A stretch of DNA of 50,056 bases. Origin: Candidatus Sulfotelmatobacter kueseliae (GTDB lineage: Bacteria > Acidobacteriota > Terriglobia > Terriglobales > Acidobacteriaceae). Where the stretch lies: positions 1 to 50,056 of the forward strand of contig OMOD01000147.1 in assembly GCA_900290255.1 (NCBI GenBank), read 5' to 3'. Made by a program: the position numbers and the translations under genes. The first letter of the stretch is position 1, and each line of letters begins with the position of its first letter. A model generated the notes under the pieces. It saw only the letters and a list, made by a program, of their open reading frames with translations, was not told the DNA's origin and did no database searches. Of this stretch, positions 41,077-49,546 are shown one piece after another.

Positions 41077-42207
41077 ATGGACCTGAATTTGACATCCGAG
41101 GAAATGCAATTCCGCGACGAATTGCGCTCCTGGCTCGCGGCCAATATGCCCGCCGACTGGGCCGAGCGGCGCGAGGAATCGCTGGAATCCCGCTTCGAAT
41201 ATCTGCGGGCGTGGCAGCGCAAGTTATTCGAAGGCGGATGGGCGGGAGCTTCCTGGCCTAAACAATACGGCGGCCGCGGCGCGAACCTGATGCAGCAGGT
41301 CATCTTCTGGCAGGAAATGGCTCTGGCCAGCGCTCCACCGATGGCCAACACTCTGGGCTTGGGTCTGATCGGTCCCACTATCATCGCATTCGGAACCGAG
41401 GCGCAAAAGACACGCTACCTGGCGAAGATTCTCAGCGCCGAAGAGATCTGGTGCCAGGGGTTTTCCGAACCGAACGCCACGTGGGATCTGGCCGGCGCGA
41501 AGCTTGCCGCCTCTAGCGGCAAGCTGACTGGCGAGAAACTTTTCGTTCTCGACGCCGACGCGGCTGACTTTATCGTCATTGCGGCGCAGACCGGCGTTTT
41601 TCTGGTGGAAGCGCAGGCGCCCGGTTTATCTATCACGCCGATGCCGGCTCTGGATCTCACTCGAAACGTCTACGCAGTCCAGTTCAAGGACACCCCCGCG
41701 GAGAAGCTGGGCGATGGAACGAATCTCGCCCGCGCGCTCGATATCGCCACCGCGGCCCTGGTTGCCGAAATGGTGGGTGGCATGCAGCGTGTGCTCGACC
41801 TGACCGTGGATTACGCGAAGATGCGCAAGCAGTTTGGCAAGCCGATCGGCACGTTCCAGGCGGTCCAGCATCAATGCGCGGATATGTATCTTGAAACCGA
41901 AAGCTCGCGTTCGGCCGCCTACTACGCGGCATGGGCCTTGGAGCACGATGCTCCCGACGCGGCCACTGCCACCTCCATCGCCAAAATGTACGCCAGCGAT
42001 GCCTGCCGCGCCGTGGGAAACCGTGGCATCCAGATCCGCGGCGGCAACGGTTTTGCCTGGGAGAATGACCTTCACCTTTACTACCGCCGCGCGAAAGCAT
42101 CCGAGACCATGCTCGGCGATGCGACTTTTCACCGCGAACGCATCGCCCGCCTCGTGATCGACACTGTTCCGGCCTGGTGCGGCGGCAATGATCGGAGTCT
42201 GCGATGA
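41077..42207 (+). CDS. Acyl-CoA dehydrogenase family protein
   Basis: A 376-residue flavoenzyme with AAGGAGATGGG before ATG 41077. The N-terminal helical domain (MQFRDELRSWLAANMPADW, WPKQYGGRG) and C-terminal domain (MRKQFGKPIGTFQAVQHQCADMY, IQIRGGNGFAWENDLHLYYRR) are typical. The middle is short: the usual EPxAGSD flavin/substrate motif reads SEPNATWDLAG and the following loop is reduced, so activity or substrate may differ from standard enzymes. Its stop overlaps the hydratase start (ATGA). Expected to form the 2,3-double bond of an acyl-CoA. Confidence 0.85.
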   Translation: MDLNLTSEEMQFRDELRSWLAANMPADWAERREESLESRFEYLRAWQRKLFEGGWAGASWPKQYGGRGANLMQQVIFWQEMALASAPPMANTLGLGLIGPTIIAFGTEAQKTRYLAKILSAEEIWCQGFSEPNATWDLAGAKLAASSGKLTGEKLFVLDADAADFIVIAAQTGVFLVEAQAPGLSITPMPALDLTRNVYAVQFKDTPAEKLGDGTNLARALDIATAALVAEMVGGMQRVLDLTVDYAKMRKQFGKPIGTFQAVQHQCADMYLETESSRSAAYYAAWALEHDAPDAATATSIAKMYASDACRAVGNRGIQIRGGNGFAWENDLHLYYRRAKASETMLGDATFHRERIARLVIDTVPAWCGGNDRSLR

Positions 42208-42806
42208 GCAATTTAGTGCGGTTGAGCAGAGACAGAGACAAAGACGTCGCCATCATCACCATCGACAATCCACCGGTGAATGCGCTCGCGGCTTCATCAC
42301 AGCCGAGCGTGACTTGCTTATTGCCCCCGGCTCCGGCTCCTCCCGTAGTCGTGCCGCCGAGTGTTTGTGCCGGTATCCTCCTGGACGCCTTGACGGTGAA
42401 CCCGAATGCGCCCCCCATCCCGGGTCTCGTGGATCCAGCGCTCAATGCCTTCCTGGTAAACCAGTTTGAAACCGAGGGTGGAGTCTTTCCGTACGACACG
42501 CGGGAATACCTGGCGTCGGGACGTCTAGATCACCGCTTTAATGCCAACAATGAGCTCTCCCTAACATACAGGTATGGCCACGATCTGGAGGAGTCGCCGG
42601 ACGTGCAGTCTTTGACGGCTTTTTCGGCGGGAAGTTCGATCCACACTTATGACAATACTTTGCAAGCTGCCTGGTACCGCCGCGGGAACCCGCCGCCGCG
42701 GATCCCGCGACGATGGAGGACCGGGCGGACGAAAGCAACGGCACTGATCAAGTTACGCTTCCCTACAAAGGCCGGATCCGCCGCAAAGGAGAACAAACCG
42801 AACTAA
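42204..42806 (+). pseudogene. Chimeric remnant: enoyl-CoA hydratase start fused in frame to TonB-receptor piece
   Basis: The 200-codon reading frame is a patchwork. Codons 1-29 match the start of a crotonase (VRLSRDRDKDVAIITIDNPPVNAL) and are coupled to the acyl-CoA dehydrogenase by ATGA. From about 42290 the text changes to an internal piece of an acidobacterial TonB-dependent receptor (LDALTVNPNAPPIPGLVDP, ASGRLDHRFNANNELSLTYR, SSIHTYDNTLQAAWYR). From about 42670 it changes again to an arginine/proline-rich tail of unknown origin; another frame there reads through MEDRADESNGTDQ to a TAG at 42805-42807. A deletion or recombination, not a natural fusion protein, is the best explanation. The hydratase of this operon is therefore missing. 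Confidence 0.7.
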
Positions 42807-42938
42807 AATAGCGGCGGGAATTCGCCGACCGGGGTTAAATGAGTGTAACCGGGATGTTTCGCCAACAATCCTCTTGAGACACCGCCAACTCCACGGTTTT
42901 CATTGACTTGCCCGCTTCACAGACGTAAGATTCGCGCC

Positions 42939-43056
42939 ACGATCGGTCGAACCATCTCGCACTATCGCATCATCGAGATGCTCGGCAGCGGGCATGAGTG
43001 TGGTTCATAAGCTAGTCCCCGCTTTACGAGTGCAACGATTTGCCGGTTGACAGGGC
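42939..43056 (+). pseudogene. Relic of a Pkn-type Ser/Thr protein kinase N-terminus
   Basis: The frame TIGRTISHYRIIEMLGSG is the usual opening of acidobacterial Ser/Thr kinases, just before the glycine-rich loop. The frame then breaks; a +1 shift continues GMSVVHKLVPALRVQRFAG to a TGA, echoing the GMGVVYKAEDTxLxRFVALK of intact kinases. No ATG and no kinase domain follow, so only a decayed N-terminus remains. Confidence 0.55.
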
Positions 43057-43167
43057 AACAACCACCGAGCATAATCCTTCGCACGTTTTGGGCACATCTA
43101 CCCTTACCCTTTCTCCGTTGCCCGGAACCTCATTTCCGTCCCCGGCTTCTTACTTAGTAAGGCTTGA

Positions 43168-43195
43168 TCGCCCAGAAACCCAGGACCTCGGGCGA
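43168..43195 (+). promoter_or_regulatory. Leader hairpin before the giant propeller gene
   Basis: TCGCCC (43168-43173) pairs with GGGCGA (43190-43195) around a 16-base loop, about 100 bases upstream of the start. I match it to no known riboswitch. Confidence 0.3.
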
Positions 43196-43292
43196 CCGAT
43201 ACCAAGAAAATGTGAACCTTTTTTGTCGTTTCTGCGCGTTATACAGATAGAGGCCGAGTTTGGATCAGATGGCGGCGAAGAGAGGTGATTTT

Positions 43293-46200
43293 ATGACGCT
43301 GAAGAAAATTTGCGTTTCCATGGGGCGTGGGGCGATGCGCGGGGTGCTCCTAATCGTCGCCTTTACGGCAGCGAGTTTCGCTCAAAGCGTGAAACTTTCC
43401 GTCACCACCTTGACCTTCGCCAACCAGTTGATTGGAACTACCAGCTCGGCCAAGAACATCACCTTAACAAATACCGACAGCGTGAATCCGCTCGCGATTG
43501 ACGGTATCTTGGACAGCGGCGATTACTCAGAAACCGATACCTGCGGTACGAGCCTCGCCCCCTCAGCTTCCTGCACCATTTTCGTGACGTTCTCTCCTAC
43601 TGTGCGAGGCGGGATTTCTGGAGCGATTACGATTCAGGACGAAGCAAGTAACTCGCCCCAACTGATAAGCCTGACCGGAAATGGGTTTACGCCAGTTTCG
43701 TTTTCGCCGCCAAGCCTCAGCTTTGGAACGGTGCCCGTGGGAACCAAGAGTCCCGCCAAAACAGTGACGGTCACCAATAACCAAAGCACAAGCGCGACGC
43801 TGCAGTTTTCAGCCAGCGGTGACTACTCAGCGCTGGGAAGCGGAGCCACCCCATGCGGCGCCATCCTCGGAGCCAACAGTAAATGCACACTGGCTGTCAC
43901 CTTCCAGCCAACGGTGAATGGCGCAATCAATGGCGCGCTCACCATCGCGTACAACGCGCCGTTCAGTCCGCAGGAAGTCAGCCTGTCAGGGACCGGCTCC
44001 GGAGGTTCCAGTGTTCCGCTGACCTTCTCGCCTACCAGCCTGTTCTTCGGCAATGTGGTTGTGAACACAACCAGCGCGGGGAAGGTAGTCACAGTCAAGA
44101 ATGTCAGTGCGAGCGCAGTGACCATCAATACATTTCCCGCCAGTGGCAACTACTCTGCCTCCGGCAGTGGCGCGACGCCCTGCGGTGGTCCGTTGAATGC
44201 GGGAAGCAGCTGCACGTTCACTGTGACGTTCACTCCCACTCTGGCCTTAACCGTACCCGGTGCTGTGACCGTCGCTGATAACGCTGCCGATAGTCCCCAG
44301 GTTCTCAGTCTGACAGGCAATGGCATCCAGCTCGTGACACTTAGTCCGGGCACTCTGACTTTCGCGGCGCAACGGCTGGGAACGACGAGTCCGGTTCAAA
44401 CCGTTACCCTGGCAAATCACCAGACCGCCGACACGCTTGCAATCGACAGCATGGCGGTTACTGGCGATTTCAGAACAGTAACAACAGGAAAACATCCTTG
44501 CGGCAACCGCGTTGCGGCGCTGGCTTCGTGCACAATTGGCGTGGTATTCGCCCCTGCCGCAGGCGGCGGCAGCGTCACTGGCGCACTCACTGTTGCATAC
44601 AACGCCAGCTCTACTCCGGGAGTGGTGAACCTGAGTGCGTCGGCAACCGGGTTGCTGCCGCGGTTCGCGTACTCAATCGGTTCGACGCTTCACAGCTTCA
44701 CGGTGGATGCCGCGACCGGCCAGCTTCGATCTACCAGCTACGTCCTGGCTACTGGCGCTCAATCGGTAGCAGTGACACCCTCCACCGCGTTCGTCTACGC
44801 CCCGGATATAGGCACGGGTAACGTTGCAGCCTTTTCCGCCAACGCCGGTTCGGGTGTTTTGACGACGGTTTCCGGTTCGCCATTCCCCGGACAGCCGGAC
44901 GCTTTCGCCATCACCGTCGATCCATCCAGCCGGTTCGTCTACGTTGCTAATGCCAACTCGACTTCCAAGAACATCTCGGGCTATACGATCAAATCCGCGA
45001 CTGGGGCTCTGAGCGCAATGAGTGGTTCGCCATTTCAGGCGGGCAACGATACTCGTGCGTTAGCTGTCGATCCCACGGGGAAATTTTTGTACGCAGCCAA
45101 CGCCACATCGAACAACATTTCAGCCTATACCATTAATTCGGCCACCGGTGAACTTTCGCAAATCGTGAATTCGCCTTTCTCGATCCCAGGAGTCAATCCT
45201 GTGCCGCAATCGATCGCGGTGGATCCGGCAACTAAGTTCGTGTTTGTCGGCAGTTCGGCGGGCGGTGGTATCTGTGCGTTCACCATCAATCCGGCTACCG
45301 GTGGGTTAGCTCTCGTCCCGGGGTCGCCTTTTGCCAATGGCAGCGTGGTTGTTTCGCTGGCCGTCAACCCCTCCGGCAGATTCCTTTACACAGCCAACGA
45401 TGCGTCCAATGTTTCTGGGTACAGCATCGACGGGAGCACGGGTGCTCTGAGCGCTCTCCTTGGCTCCCCGTTTGCGGGAGGTACTTTCACGTCTTCAGTC
45501 GCCGCCGATCCCTCCGGGCGCTTCCTTTACGTGGGTGATTTCAGTTCTGGGGATCTTATGATGTTCACCATTGATCAGAATAGTGGTGCACTAACGCTGA
45601 GCCGCTTGTTCCAGGGAGGCAACGTCTTGGGGATCGCTCTGGCCAACGGCACCACTCCAGTCACGTACACGCCGAAGTTTGCCTACGCGGCCAACTCTGA
45701 CGACAACACAGTTTCGGGTTACACGCTTGATCCGGAGAGCGGATCGCTGACACCCGTCTCCGGCTCTCCTTTTAAGACGAATGCGCCGTCCGGCAGCGAG
45801 CCGCAACCGGTTTCGTTAGCAGTGGATCCGTCAGGCAAGTTCGAGTATGCAGTGGATTTCAACGGAAACGGTTCGACAGCGTACTTGGTGGGGTACACGA
45901 TCAACCCCCTGACCGGTGCTCTGACCTTAGTCTCATACTCTCCGTTTGCAGCGGGGAACCAGCTTCGTACCGTAACCATTGACCCGTCTGGACGGTTCGT
46001 TTACGTAACCGACCCGTTTACCTCTCAGATCTACGGATTTAGTATCGTTCTGGCGACGGGCAATCTTGCTCCCCTTTCTGGTTTTCCCTTCGGCACCGGC
46101 TTCGGGACAAGTCCCTACGCCGCGGCGATCGACCCGTCCGGGCGGTTCCTATGCGCGGCTGACAGCATGCTGAACAGGGTCGATTCTTTCTCCATCGATC

Positions 46201-46700
46201 CCATATCCGGCAAGTTGACTTTTGTAAGTGCCACGGCTACTGATGGGGGAGAGGGAGTAGTAGTGGACCCCAGTGGCAGGTTCGTGTATGTTGCCGCCCT
46301 TGGAATTGAAGCGTACACAATCAGTAATACAGGTGTCCTGACACCCATCTCCGAGGTATATACAGATGTTGGCCAGCCGAAGGCAGTGGTGGTGGATCCT
46401 TCCGGCAGGTTCCTCTACGCCGCGAACAACACTACAAACGACGTCTCGGTCTTCGCCATCGATTACAACACCGGCAGCCTGACCCCGCTTTTAGGTTCAC
46501 CTTTTCCCGCGGGTTCGGGTCCGCAGTCGATGACTTTGGACGCTTCTGGGAGCTTCGCCTATGTGGCCAATTCAGTCGACAACGATTTGTCGGCGTATAC
46601 GATTGACCCGACCTCAGGGGCATTGGTTGCGAATCCCTTCGCACCGTTTGCGGCGGGTGCAAGTGTGTGGTGGGTGACGACAACGGGTAACATCCATTAG
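43293..46700 (+). CDS. Giant exported protein: ASPM-SPD-2-Hydin repeats + lactonase-like propeller
   Basis: A 1135-residue protein from ATG 43293 (AGAGGTG upstream; signal peptide MRGVLLIVAFTAASFAQ after a short lead). Residues about 20-465 hold five Ig-like choice-of-anchor repeats of the ASPM/SPD-2/Hydin type, each with FxPxxLxFGxVxVGTxSxxKxVTVxN and a CGxxLxxxxxCTxxVTFxP core. Residues about 470-1135 hold about 12 propeller repeats (xxVDPSGRFxYxAN, then GYTI, TGAL, GSPF), like 6-phosphogluconolactonase/YVTN families. The number of repeats suggests two propellers. No catalytic assignment is safe; an extracellular binding or adhesion role is likely. The repeats are very similar to each other, so repeat number may vary between strains. 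Confidence 0.85.
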   Translation: MTLKKICVSMGRGAMRGVLLIVAFTAASFAQSVKLSVTTLTFANQLIGTTSSAKNITLTNTDSVNPLAIDGILDSGDYSETDTCGTSLAPSASCTIFVTFSPTVRGGISGAITIQDEASNSPQLISLTGNGFTPVSFSPPSLSFGTVPVGTKSPAKTVTVTNNQSTSATLQFSASGDYSALGSGATPCGAILGANSKCTLAVTFQPTVNGAINGALTIAYNAPFSPQEVSLSGTGSGGSSVPLTFSPTSLFFGNVVVNTTSAGKVVTVKNVSASAVTINTFPASGNYSASGSGATPCGGPLNAGSSCTFTVTFTPTLALTVPGAVTVADNAADSPQVLSLTGNGIQLVTLSPGTLTFAAQRLGTTSPVQTVTLANHQTADTLAIDSMAVTGDFRTVTTGKHPCGNRVAALASCTIGVVFAPAAGGGSVTGALTVAYNASSTPGVVNLSASATGLLPRFAYSIGSTLHSFTVDAATGQLRSTSYVLATGAQSVAVTPSTAFVYAPDIGTGNVAAFSANAGSGVLTTVSGSPFPGQPDAFAITVDPSSRFVYVANANSTSKNISGYTIKSATGALSAMSGSPFQAGNDTRALAVDPTGKFLYAANATSNNISAYTINSATGELSQIVNSPFSIPGVNPVPQSIAVDPATKFVFVGSSAGGGICAFTINPATGGLALVPGSPFANGSVVVSLAVNPSGRFLYTANDASNVSGYSIDGSTGALSALLGSPFAGGTFTSSVAADPSGRFLYVGDFSSGDLMMFTIDQNSGALTLSRLFQGGNVLGIALANGTTPVTYTPKFAYAANSDDNTVSGYTLDPESGSLTPVSGSPFKTNAPSGSEPQPVSLAVDPSGKFEYAVDFNGNGSTAYLVGYTINPLTGALTLVSYSPFAAGNQLRTVTIDPSGRFVYVTDPFTSQIYGFSIVLATGNLAPLSGFPFGTGFGTSPYAAAIDPSGRFLCAADSMLNRVDSFSIDPISGKLTFVSATATDGGEGVVVDPSGRFVYVAALGIEAYTISNTGVLTPISEVYTDVGQPKAVVVDPSGRFLYAANNTTNDVSVFAIDYNTGSLTPLLGSPFPAGSGPQSMTLDASGSFAYVANSVDNDLSAYTIDPTSGALVANPFAPFAAGASVWWVTTTGNIH

Positions 46701-46727
46701 CCTTCGCTGGGCTTTTCAGCTAAGGCT
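46699..46727 (+). terminator. Hairpin at the end of the giant propeller gene
   Basis: AGCCTT (46699-46704) pairs with AAGGCT (46722-46727), with an inner GCTG/CAGC stem and a GGCTTTT loop. It overlaps the stop codon. No T run follows. Confidence 0.5.
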
Positions 46728-47194
46728 GGCGCAGCTATTTCGGTTTCTGTGAAACGCCCCATGTGCTCTTACTCTGGACTTGCGGTCTTAGACATTATGG
46801 AAGCTGTACGCCCCAACATAGAACGGTGGCTGTATCACTGGCTGAGTACCGAGCCATTATGCCGAGCTGACTTCTTTGAGACTCGACGGGCAATTGCAGG
46901 CTCATGTCTCATCTGTGCGCCCGTCCGTTTATACGCCCACATGGAATCAATAACGCTCAAAACCCCTCAATGAGCGATATCGCGATTTTTCACCACTTGC
47001 GGAGCGGCAGTGTCTTTCGGCCCATTCTTCGTGCGGGCCGTTGACTTTCGACATCCCCGGTGAAATCATTATTTGTCGAGTGCGGAGCAGCGTTGCCCGC
47101 AAAGTTGACGTTGTTCTCGCCTTCTAACGCATTCATTCATCCCTTCATCATAGGAAGTTGCATTCTGCACATTCGGAACTAGAGGGGGCAGATT
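46701..47194. other. Intergenic region before the Crp/Fnr gene
   Basis: About 490 bases. Apart from the terminator hairpin I see no supported feature. A 74-codon frame at 46749-46973 has a GTG start, no clear ribosome site and no recognisable domain, so I do not call it. The Crp/Fnr promoter must lie near the right end. Confidence 0.5.
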
Positions 47195-47866
47195 ATGACA
47201 CCCGTCGTAGCGGCGAAGAAACTCAGCAAATTCGATCCCAAGACTTTCCTTTCGACCATCAACGGCGGTAGGAAGATCGAAGCTTTTCCCAAGAAGCAGA
47301 CGATCTTTGTTCAGGGCGACTCGTCCGACGCTGTTTTTTATATAAAGGAAGGAAAGGTAAAACTCACCGTTGTGTCGAAGAGCGGGAAAGAAGCCACAAT
47401 AGGCATTCTGAACAAGGGCGATTTCTTCGGAGAAGGTTGCCTTACGGGGCAGGCTCTCCGCATGTCCTCCGCAACCGCAATGACCGATTGCTCTGTGATG
47501 CGAATCGATAAGGCGTACATGATGGAAGAGCTTCACCGGGAGCACGCGTTTTCGGATATGTTCGTGGCATATTTGCTGACACGAAACATCCGATATGAAG
47601 AGGATTTGGTTGACCAGCTTTTCAATTCCAGTGAAAAGAGACTGGCTCGGATGTTGCTATTGCTGGCTCATTTCGGCAAGGAAGGTAAGCACGAAATTCT
47701 AATCTCCAAGATGAGTCAGGAGACCCTCGCAGAAATGATAGGCACAACGCGGTCGCGGGTGAGCTTTTTCATGAATAGGTTCAGGAAATTGGGATTCATT
47801 GATTATCACGCTGGTGATGAACTACAGGTTCACAGTTCACTTCTTAACGTCGTGCTCCACGACTAG
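47195..47866 (+). CDS. Crp/Fnr family transcriptional regulator
   Basis: A 223-residue regulator, ATG 47195 preceded by AGAGGGGGCAG. Residues about 25-135 are the cyclic-nucleotide-binding-like beta-roll (IFVQGDSSDAVFYIKEGKVKL, GDFFGEGCL). The C-terminal winged helix has ETLAEMIGTTRSRVSFFMNRF. The FNR-type cysteine cluster is absent from the N-terminus, so it is not a classical iron-sulfur oxygen sensor; the effector is unknown. Proteins of this kind are numerous in Acidobacteriota. It stands alone. Confidence 0.9.
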   Translation: MTPVVAAKKLSKFDPKTFLSTINGGRKIEAFPKKQTIFVQGDSSDAVFYIKEGKVKLTVVSKSGKEATIGILNKGDFFGEGCLTGQALRMSSATAMTDCSVMRIDKAYMMEELHREHAFSDMFVAYLLTRNIRYEEDLVDQLFNSSEKRLARMLLLLAHFGKEGKHEILISKMSQETLAEMIGTTRSRVSFFMNRFRKLGFIDYHAGDELQVHSSLLNVVLHD

Positions 47867-47917
47867 CGTCCGGCTCCGGTTCCCACAAACAAAGCCGCCA
47901 GACAGCAAGTGAGCAAA

Positions 47918-48121
47918 TCAGGCACTTGCTGGGTCTAATCCGGCGAGCGGCGCTATCTTCGTCGCAACCAGCACCTCCAACAAAGTGGCGGTACTACGAA
48001 CGCTTCCCGAGATGGTGATGAGCGCTTCTGAGACGAGAGGATGTTGCTCTGCCAGCGTGTCAAGACGGTCACTCACGTTGTAGAGTTGCTGAACTTCGTG
48101 CAGGATCGCATTCGAATGCAT
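47918..48121 (-). CDS. Small helical protein, unknown function
   Basis: A 67-residue protein, ATG 48121, predicted all-helical (HEVQQLYNVSDRLDTLAEQ, SVRSTATLLEVLVATKIAP). The amphipathic pattern and clean codon use make it a probable real gene; I recall similar short proteins from Acidobacteriota but cannot name a family. It converges with the Crp/Fnr gene. Ribosome site is weak (GAGAG about ten bases upstream). Confidence 0.55.
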   Translation of the reverse strand: MHSNAILHEVQQLYNVSDRLDTLAEQHPLVSEALITISGSVRSTATLLEVLVATKIAPLAGLDPASA

Positions 48122-48766
48122 GGTACCCGGCTCTCTTCGAAAGCCCTAAGGAGAGAAAACTTCAGATGGGCTGACTTAGTTCAGGGAACCTGAAAGAGGA
48201 GAAGGTGGTAACCACCTCAATCCGAGTATAGCACCGCGCACCTCGGAATGTTGCACACCCTGAGTCAATTGGGACGCAGGCACAGTCGGCATCAGCTAGG
48301 CTCCATATGCTGTTGTCGGAAGTTGGTCAATTTTGAACAGACAGGCATCCTTTGGCTGCTTATTTTGCAACCATGGTTCGCTGCCAGCGGGGAGGTTCTT
48401 TCCGACTGGCATGCGTCATCGGGTCGCGGCGGATGTGTTTGTCTTGGTTCAGCCTGAAATGGAGAAGCGACGTTCTCCGTTAGTGTAGATTCCGCCCCTT
48501 CGGGGCGGGGATTTTCAAGGCATGAGGGTCTATCGTCCGATGACTTCTTCCTGTCAGCGTGCAACGCGGGAGAAGAACCTCCCGCGCTGCTGAGCATCGG
48601 TTCGATGAGCCCACCGGACTATCCCTCGGCATGGTTGCGTCCCCGCAGTGCCCGCTTCCGTTTCACCCGGCAAGATCATTGTAGCTCCGCAACGACCTGC
48701 TGTTTCTCAATATCCGGTTGGCCCGCGACTCCGCCAAGACCCAGGCCGGCCAGACCCGAATCGTGC
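48122..48766. other. Hairpin-rich non-coding region
   Basis: About 645 bases with no supported gene. It holds four stem-loops: AGGTGG/CCACCT at 48203-48217, GGAGAA/TTCTCC at 48461-48478, CCGCCCC/GGGGCGG at 48492-48508 and CGCGGGAG/CTCCCGCG at 48565-48586. Short frames on both strands have no domain or ribosome site. Confidence 0.6.
48492..48508. terminator. Strong GC hairpin
   Basis: CCGCCCC and GGGGCGG form a 7-bp all-GC stem with a three-base TTC loop, followed by GGATTTTC. It could end transcripts of the membrane-protein gene (minus strand) or be part of a repeat element. Confidence 0.45.
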
Positions 48767-49414
48767 TCAGCGAATGACAGAAACTCTTTCGATTTTCTCA
48801 GGACCTCGTGTAGCCGAACCCGGGATGACGGTGCCGTCCTTATCCGCCAGTGTTCCATCGGCGTTGTACGGGCCGCCGACGCGCCAGTTCTCCCGCTGGT
48901 AGAAAACCACTTGCACCGCCGCTCCATTCACGCGATGGCGGGCGGTTACGGCAGCCAGCACCTTCTGCTGTTGATCCCGTGGAACACCGTATGTCCATAC
49001 TAGCTGGTAGCGCGAACGAAAGATCCCATACTCCGCTTCCGAGCAGAACACAGCGGGTTGACCGGGGGATGATACAGATTGAGGGACTACATTTGTTTGA
49101 ACTACCGCGTCCCAGAAATCTTGACAGCGTCCGTTACCAGTCTTGTCACCCACTGAGAGAAGGAATGAAAAGAGGTAGCAGACGATGTAGCTGACAAGCA
49201 GCACGTTGCGAACAACCCGGAACACGGCAGGGGACACATTCGGCGCGCATGTCCTCGCTATGGCGGCTAAACCCCACAGGATCGCGATAACCCCTCCAAG
49301 GCTGCAAACCGCGTCCCACCATATGCCGTAACGCATCGGCGGCAATAGTGTCCCGATGCACAGACCTGCAAGTACGAGAACGACTCCAAGAGCTATTCGA
49401 TTCCGTGGAAGCAC
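48767..49414 (-). CDS. Hypothetical membrane protein
   Basis: A 215-residue protein with three hydrophobic segments in the first 115 residues (IALGVVLVLAGLCIGTLL, VCSLGGVIAILWGLAAIA, VLLVSYIVCYLFSFLLSV) and a soluble C-terminal part with paired cysteines (Cys near residues 97 and 124) and a basic, aromatic strand (VVFYQRENWRVGGPY). I recognise no family. It lies alone near the insertion sequence. Start ATG 49414 precedes MLPRNRIALG; ribosome site unclear. Confidence 0.65.
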   Translation of the reverse strand: MLPRNRIALGVVLVLAGLCIGTLLPPMRYGIWWDAVCSLGGVIAILWGLAAIARTCAPNVSPAVFRVVRNVLLVSYIVCYLFSFLLSVGDKTGNGRCQDFWDAVVQTNVVPQSVSSPGQPAVFCSEAEYGIFRSRYQLVWTYGVPRDQQQKVLAAVTARHRVNGAAVQVVFYQRENWRVGGPYNADGTLADKDGTVIPGSATRGPEKIERVSVIR

Positions 49415-49546
49415 GCGCTAATTATGGCACGCTCTCTTACCGGACCCGGTGATGACTGTCGTAACATCTCGATATCACTCATCTACCGTGGGTCAAAATA
49501 GCCTGCCTTGGCTGTCCGACATCGCGGTGGCTGGCCGCTTCGCTCT

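Larger units (their letters stand above)
42807..43292. other. Junction region with relics, no intact gene
   Basis: 486 bases. It contains a kinase relic (42939 on), a hairpin (43168-43195) and the promoter of the giant propeller gene. No complete gene was seen. Confidence 0.6.

Noticed and set aside
36865..42207. Reading the ligase-dehydrogenase-SDR set as a lipopeptide or polyketide biosynthetic cluster
   Set aside because: No carrier, condensation or ketosynthase domain is present; an acyl/alcohol oxidation cluster explains it better.
43060..43292. A cyclic-di-GMP (GEMM) riboswitch before the giant propeller gene
   Set aside because: There is an AGGGCAACAACC stretch and a hairpin, but the conserved GEMM junction and second stem are not found.
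46749..46973. Possible 74-residue gene
   Set aside because: GTG start, no ribosome site, no domain; not enough support.
48292..48597. Possible 101-residue minus-strand gene over the hairpins
   Set aside because: Composition is low-complexity, it runs through three hairpins and has no ribosome site.
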